A stretch of 7,316 nt of DNA, from positions 1 through 7,316 of the forward strand of contig DATESN010000080.1 in NCBI GenBank assembly GCA_035270785.1, given 5' to 3'. The DNA is from DATESN01 sp035270785 (GTDB taxonomy: Bacteria; Bacillota; Clostridia; Lachnospirales; Lachnospiraceae). The notes beneath the pieces were generated by a model. That model ran no database searches. It saw only the letters and a list, made by a program, of their open reading frames with translations, and was not told where the DNA came from. The position numbers were made by a program, and so were the translations under genes. This document shows, in pieces, positions 5,829-7,316 of this stretch (the stretch's first letter is position 1; every line of letters starts with the position of its first letter).

Positions 5829-5857
5829 ATAATAACATTATAAACCGATTCGGTCAA
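5829..5857 (-). promoter_or_regulatory. Promoter of the TetR-ABC-KTR operon
   Basis: Minus-strand -35 TTGACC (5852-5857, 5 of 6 to consensus), 17-bp spacer and -10 TATTAT (5829-5834, 5 of 6). The expected start of transcription near 5822 lies about 40 bases ahead of the TetR start codon. Both elements are overlapped or flanked by the two operator palindromes. Confidence 0.7.
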
Positions 5858-5858
5858 G
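5840..5858. promoter_or_regulatory. TetR operator 2, over the -35 element
   Basis: This site contains the palindrome ACCGATTCGGT (5844-5854) and shares the half-site ATAAACCGA with operator 1. Its right flank coincides with the -35 box TTGACC. The two centres are 34 bp apart, a little over three helical turns. Its outer arms are less symmetric than those of operator 1. Confidence 0.6.
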
Positions 5859-6026
5859 TATTTTTTACATTCTATGTTGAAATATATGCGTTTATAAATC
5901 TAACCTTTTGTTTACAATCTTCCAATTATTCTCGTTATTTTCTAGCATTCAATCAAACAGTTATAATTGTATGAGCATATATCGCTATAAAATACTAAAC
6001 CATTAGACTAATAATTATCAGAAAGA

Positions 6027-6056
6027 TATATGATTTATTTCAATCAACTATATGAT
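6027..6056 (+). repeat. Direct repeat TATATGAT upstream of the XRE gene
   Basis: Two exact copies of TATATGAT (6027-6034 and 6049-6056) are 22 bp apart, about two helical turns, and a related inverted sequence (CTCATATC, 6064-6071) follows. They lie 60-90 bases upstream of the XRE start codon, where its promoter should be, so they are candidate operator half-sites for that regulator. No strong -35/-10 pair is evident in this AT-rich gap, and chance repeats are likely enough to keep confidence low. Confidence 0.25.
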
Positions 6057-6116
6057 ATTTGTACTCATATCTAAATAAAAAGATGAACAGTAAGATGTAG
6101 TAGGGTGATACAAATT

Positions 6117-6464
6117 ATGAAGCGAAAAGTTGAAAAATATGATTTTAAGGCTCTAGGTCAAGCGATAAAGGAAGCAAGAAATGCAAAGGGAATGTCAAGG
6201 AATCAATTGGCGGATATGATGAACATCGCTCCTCGATATATTGCATCTATTGAGAACAGTGGACAACACCCAAGCCTGCAAATTTTTTATGAACTTGTTA
6301 CCATTTTGGATGTATCGGTAGACCAATTCTTTTTTCCAGATAAGGAAGCAAACAAACCAACACAGCGAAGACAGCTTGATAGTCTGCTTGATGAAATGGA
6401 TGGCAAAGATTTAGTTATTATGACTGCTACTGCAAAAGGAATAAAAGAGGCCAAATCAGAATAA
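6117..6464 (+). CDS. XRE-family HTH regulator, Tn916 Orf9-like
   Basis: A 115-residue protein with a Cro/C1-type HTH at about residues 12-70: LGQAIKEARNAKGMSRNQLA, then DMMNIAPRYIASIENSGQHP, then LQIFYELVTILDVSVDQFF. This closely follows the Orf9 regulator of Tn916 as I remember it (KYDF, AIKEAR, PRY..IEN.GQHPSLQ, VSVD.FF), including the C-terminal helix that ends with a GI-EA pattern (GIKEAKSE). The start is taken as ATG 6117 with an AGGGTG site 9 nt upstream, rather than the GTG at 6105 that lies inside that site. In Tn916, Orf9 is held to down-regulate the transfer region. Here it is divergent from the TetR operon and convergent with the HTH_36 pair. A similar role in this element is inference. 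Confidence 0.9.
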   Translation: MKRKVEKYDFKALGQAIKEARNAKGMSRNQLADMMNIAPRYIASIENSGQHPSLQIFYELVTILDVSVDQFFFPDKEANKPTQRRQLDSLLDEMDGKDLVIMTATAKGIKEAKSE

Positions 6465-6490
6465 AGAACGGAAAATTAACCGTTCTTTTT
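6464..6490 (+). terminator. Intrinsic terminator of the XRE gene
   Basis: A perfect 8-bp stem AAGAACGG (6464-6471)/CCGTTCTT (6480-6487) with an 8-nt loop, followed by further T. It begins at the last base of the XRE stop codon. Confidence 0.8.
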
Positions 6491-6621
6491 CTAATAGCTA
6501 TACATCTTTAAAACTTATTGAATCCTATTAATTGCTTTTTTAATAAAATATCAGCTTTAAGTTTTTATTCTAAAATCATGAACTTACTATTCTTTTTAGC
6601 ATAATTTAAACTTAATCTTTA

Positions 6622-6684
6622 TTATACTTGTTCTTTTTCTGATGTTAAATATATTCTTAAAGTGAATCCTTCTTGTAAGTTCAT
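6622..6684 (-). CDS. Very short ORF with consensus ribosome binding site
   Basis: A 20-codon ORF beginning MNLQEGFTLR, with AGGAGG 8 nt upstream of its ATG. It lies just past the terminator of the HTH_36 gene and in front of about 130 bases with no other feature. The strong start signal suggests either the 5' stub of a gene lost when neighbouring DNA was inserted or deleted, or a short peptide. I do not recognise it. Confidence 0.25.
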   Translation of the reverse strand: MNLQEGFTLRIYLTSEKEQV

Positions 6685-6707
6685 AATGAACTCCTCCTCA
6701 GTCCATG

Positions 6708-6748
6708 AAAAAGACACACTACCCCCTTGAGGGTTGGCTTGTCTTTTT
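6708..6748 (-). terminator. Intrinsic terminator of the HTH_36 gene pair
   Basis: Arms AAAAAGACA (6708-6716) and TGTCTTTTT (6740-6748) with an inner ACCC/GGGT stem. The A and T runs at both ends allow termination in either direction. It lies 13 bases past the stop codon of the HTH_36 gene. Confidence 0.8.
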
Positions 6749-6761
6749 AAAATATATCAAA

Positions 6762-7028
6762 CTACTTTTGCAAGAAATACCGATTAGAAGTATTCCCTCC
6801 ATTCTCCCTATAACGCGCTTCTTTAGTAAGCAAACCACAGCGTATAAGATCAGCTATAGCCCGTTTTACTGTACTTCGTGACATAGAGGTTTCCCTTGCA
6901 ATAGTATTTACGGCTGGCCAGCATTCACCTTTTGCATTACTTCTATCTTTTAAATACATATATACTGTTTTCGCACGGGATGGTAGTTCATCGGAAGAGT
7001 AGGAATAAATTGTTCCAAAATAACTCAA
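6762..7028 (-). CDS. HTH_36-type DNA-binding protein of a mobile element
   Basis: An 88-residue protein made almost wholly of a winged-helix domain: ELPSRAKTVYMYLKDRSNA, then GECWPAVNTIARETSMSRST as the helix-turn-helix core, then VKRAIADLIRCGLLTKE, a wing (ARYRENGGN) and SNRYFL. This is the HTH_36 pattern also seen at the N terminus of replication initiators, but no further domain follows, so it is a stand-alone DNA-binding protein. The start is TTG with AGGAGGG 7 nt upstream, and that site overlaps the TAG stop of the preceding gene, indicating translational coupling. Short proteins of this type are common in conjugative elements of gut Firmicutes. A role in element replication or transcription control is possible but not shown. 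Confidence 0.82.
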   Translation of the reverse strand: MSYFGTIYSYSSDELPSRAKTVYMYLKDRSNAKGECWPAVNTIARETSMSRSTVKRAIADLIRCGLLTKEARYRENGGNTSNRYFLQK

Positions 7029-7040
7029 GTCTTTTCCCTC

Positions 7041-7298
7041 CTATGTTCTTAATGTCGGCCTTCGTTTATTTTCTCTTGTTTCAGTTTTTAATAACATATT
7101 CTGTGTATTTATCATACCTCCTGTTCGTATTTCTTCTTCAGATTCTAATTCCTTAGTTACTTCTGTGCCAAGTATAATATTTTCTTCTAAGGTTACCTTA
7201 TCTGCATATACTACTTTGCGATGTGACTTTTCCTCCATAATATAAGGCTCACTAAAAGAAATACCCCAATCTAAAAATAGACGGAGTACTGTCTTCAT
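7041..7298 (-). CDS. Small acidic hypothetical protein coupled to the HTH_36 gene
   Basis: An 85-residue protein with an ATG start and AGGAG 8 nt upstream. It begins MKTVLRLFLDWGISFSEPYI and has an acidic middle (KELESEEEIRTGG) and a basic end (ENKRRPTLRT). No transmembrane segment, signal peptide or known catalytic motif is visible. Its stop overlaps the ribosome binding site of the HTH_36 gene, so the two are made together. I have seen similar proteins only in the setting of clostridial mobile elements and know no function. The ribosome binding site lies 13 bases from the right edge, so any upstream operon genes are outside the window. Confidence 0.7.
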   Translation of the reverse strand: MKTVLRLFLDWGISFSEPYIMEEKSHRKVVYADKVTLEENIILGTEVTKELESEEEIRTGGMINTQNMLLKTETRENKRRPTLRT

Positions 7299-7316
7299 TG
7301 GATGTACTCCTGTTTT

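Noticed and set aside
5860..6104. Possible promoter for the XRE gene with TATAAA near 5986 or TATGAT near 6051
   Set aside because: Neither has a -35 element of reasonable quality at 16-18 bp; in such AT-rich DNA these matches are expected by chance.

Overview
The window is AT-rich, low-GC Gram-positive DNA with strong AGGAGG-type ribosome binding sites and several TTG or GTG starts. It looks like an integrative and conjugative or mobilisable element of a clostridial (Lachnospiraceae/Clostridioides-like) Firmicute. This rests on family recognition: a Tn916 Orf9-like XRE regulator, a sigma-region-4-like HTH protein, a small SHOCT-like protein of the sort that sits next to large serine recombinases, a cysteine-rich KTR protein, and an HTH_36 DNA-binding protein with a small partner. 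No rRNA, tRNA, CRISPR array, complete insertion sequence or element end (att site) is visible.

Layout, left to right. (1) Positions 43-288: a short SHOCT-like ORF on the minus strand, pointing at the left edge where a recombinase gene might lie. (2) Positions 289-895: no intact gene. It holds a more GC-rich, frameshifted coding remnant (about 551-852), a short ORF overlapping its stop, and the terminator of the next gene. (3) Positions 919-1392: the sigma-like HTH gene on the minus strand, with a hairpin against its ribosome binding site and a palindromic, promoter-like region upstream. (4) Positions 1419-2390: poorly understood DNA with an unrecognised 176-codon ORF, a 35-codon ORF and several minus-strand hairpins, two of which enclose or abut translation starts. 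(5) Positions 2391-5857: the clear functional unit, a minus-strand operon of TetR-family repressor, ABC ATPase, two paralogous ABC-2 permeases and a KTR zinc-ribbon protein. It starts at a promoter carrying two TetR-type operators and ends in a strong intrinsic terminator. (6) Positions 6117-6490: the divergent Orf9-like XRE regulator with its own terminator. (7) Positions 6622-7298: the minus-strand HTH_36 gene and the small acidic gene coupled upstream of it, ending in a strong terminator, followed by a tiny ORF of uncertain meaning.

How they may work together (inference). The TetR protein probably represses its own operon through the two operators and is released by a ligand that the ABC exporter removes. 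This module reads as cargo carried between the element's regulatory and recombination genes (left) and its DNA-processing genes (right). The Orf9-like and sigma-like proteins are candidates for control of transfer or excision. I see no clearly new multi-gene system. The least explained parts are the hairpin-rich 1419-2390 stretch and the decayed 453-852 remnant.
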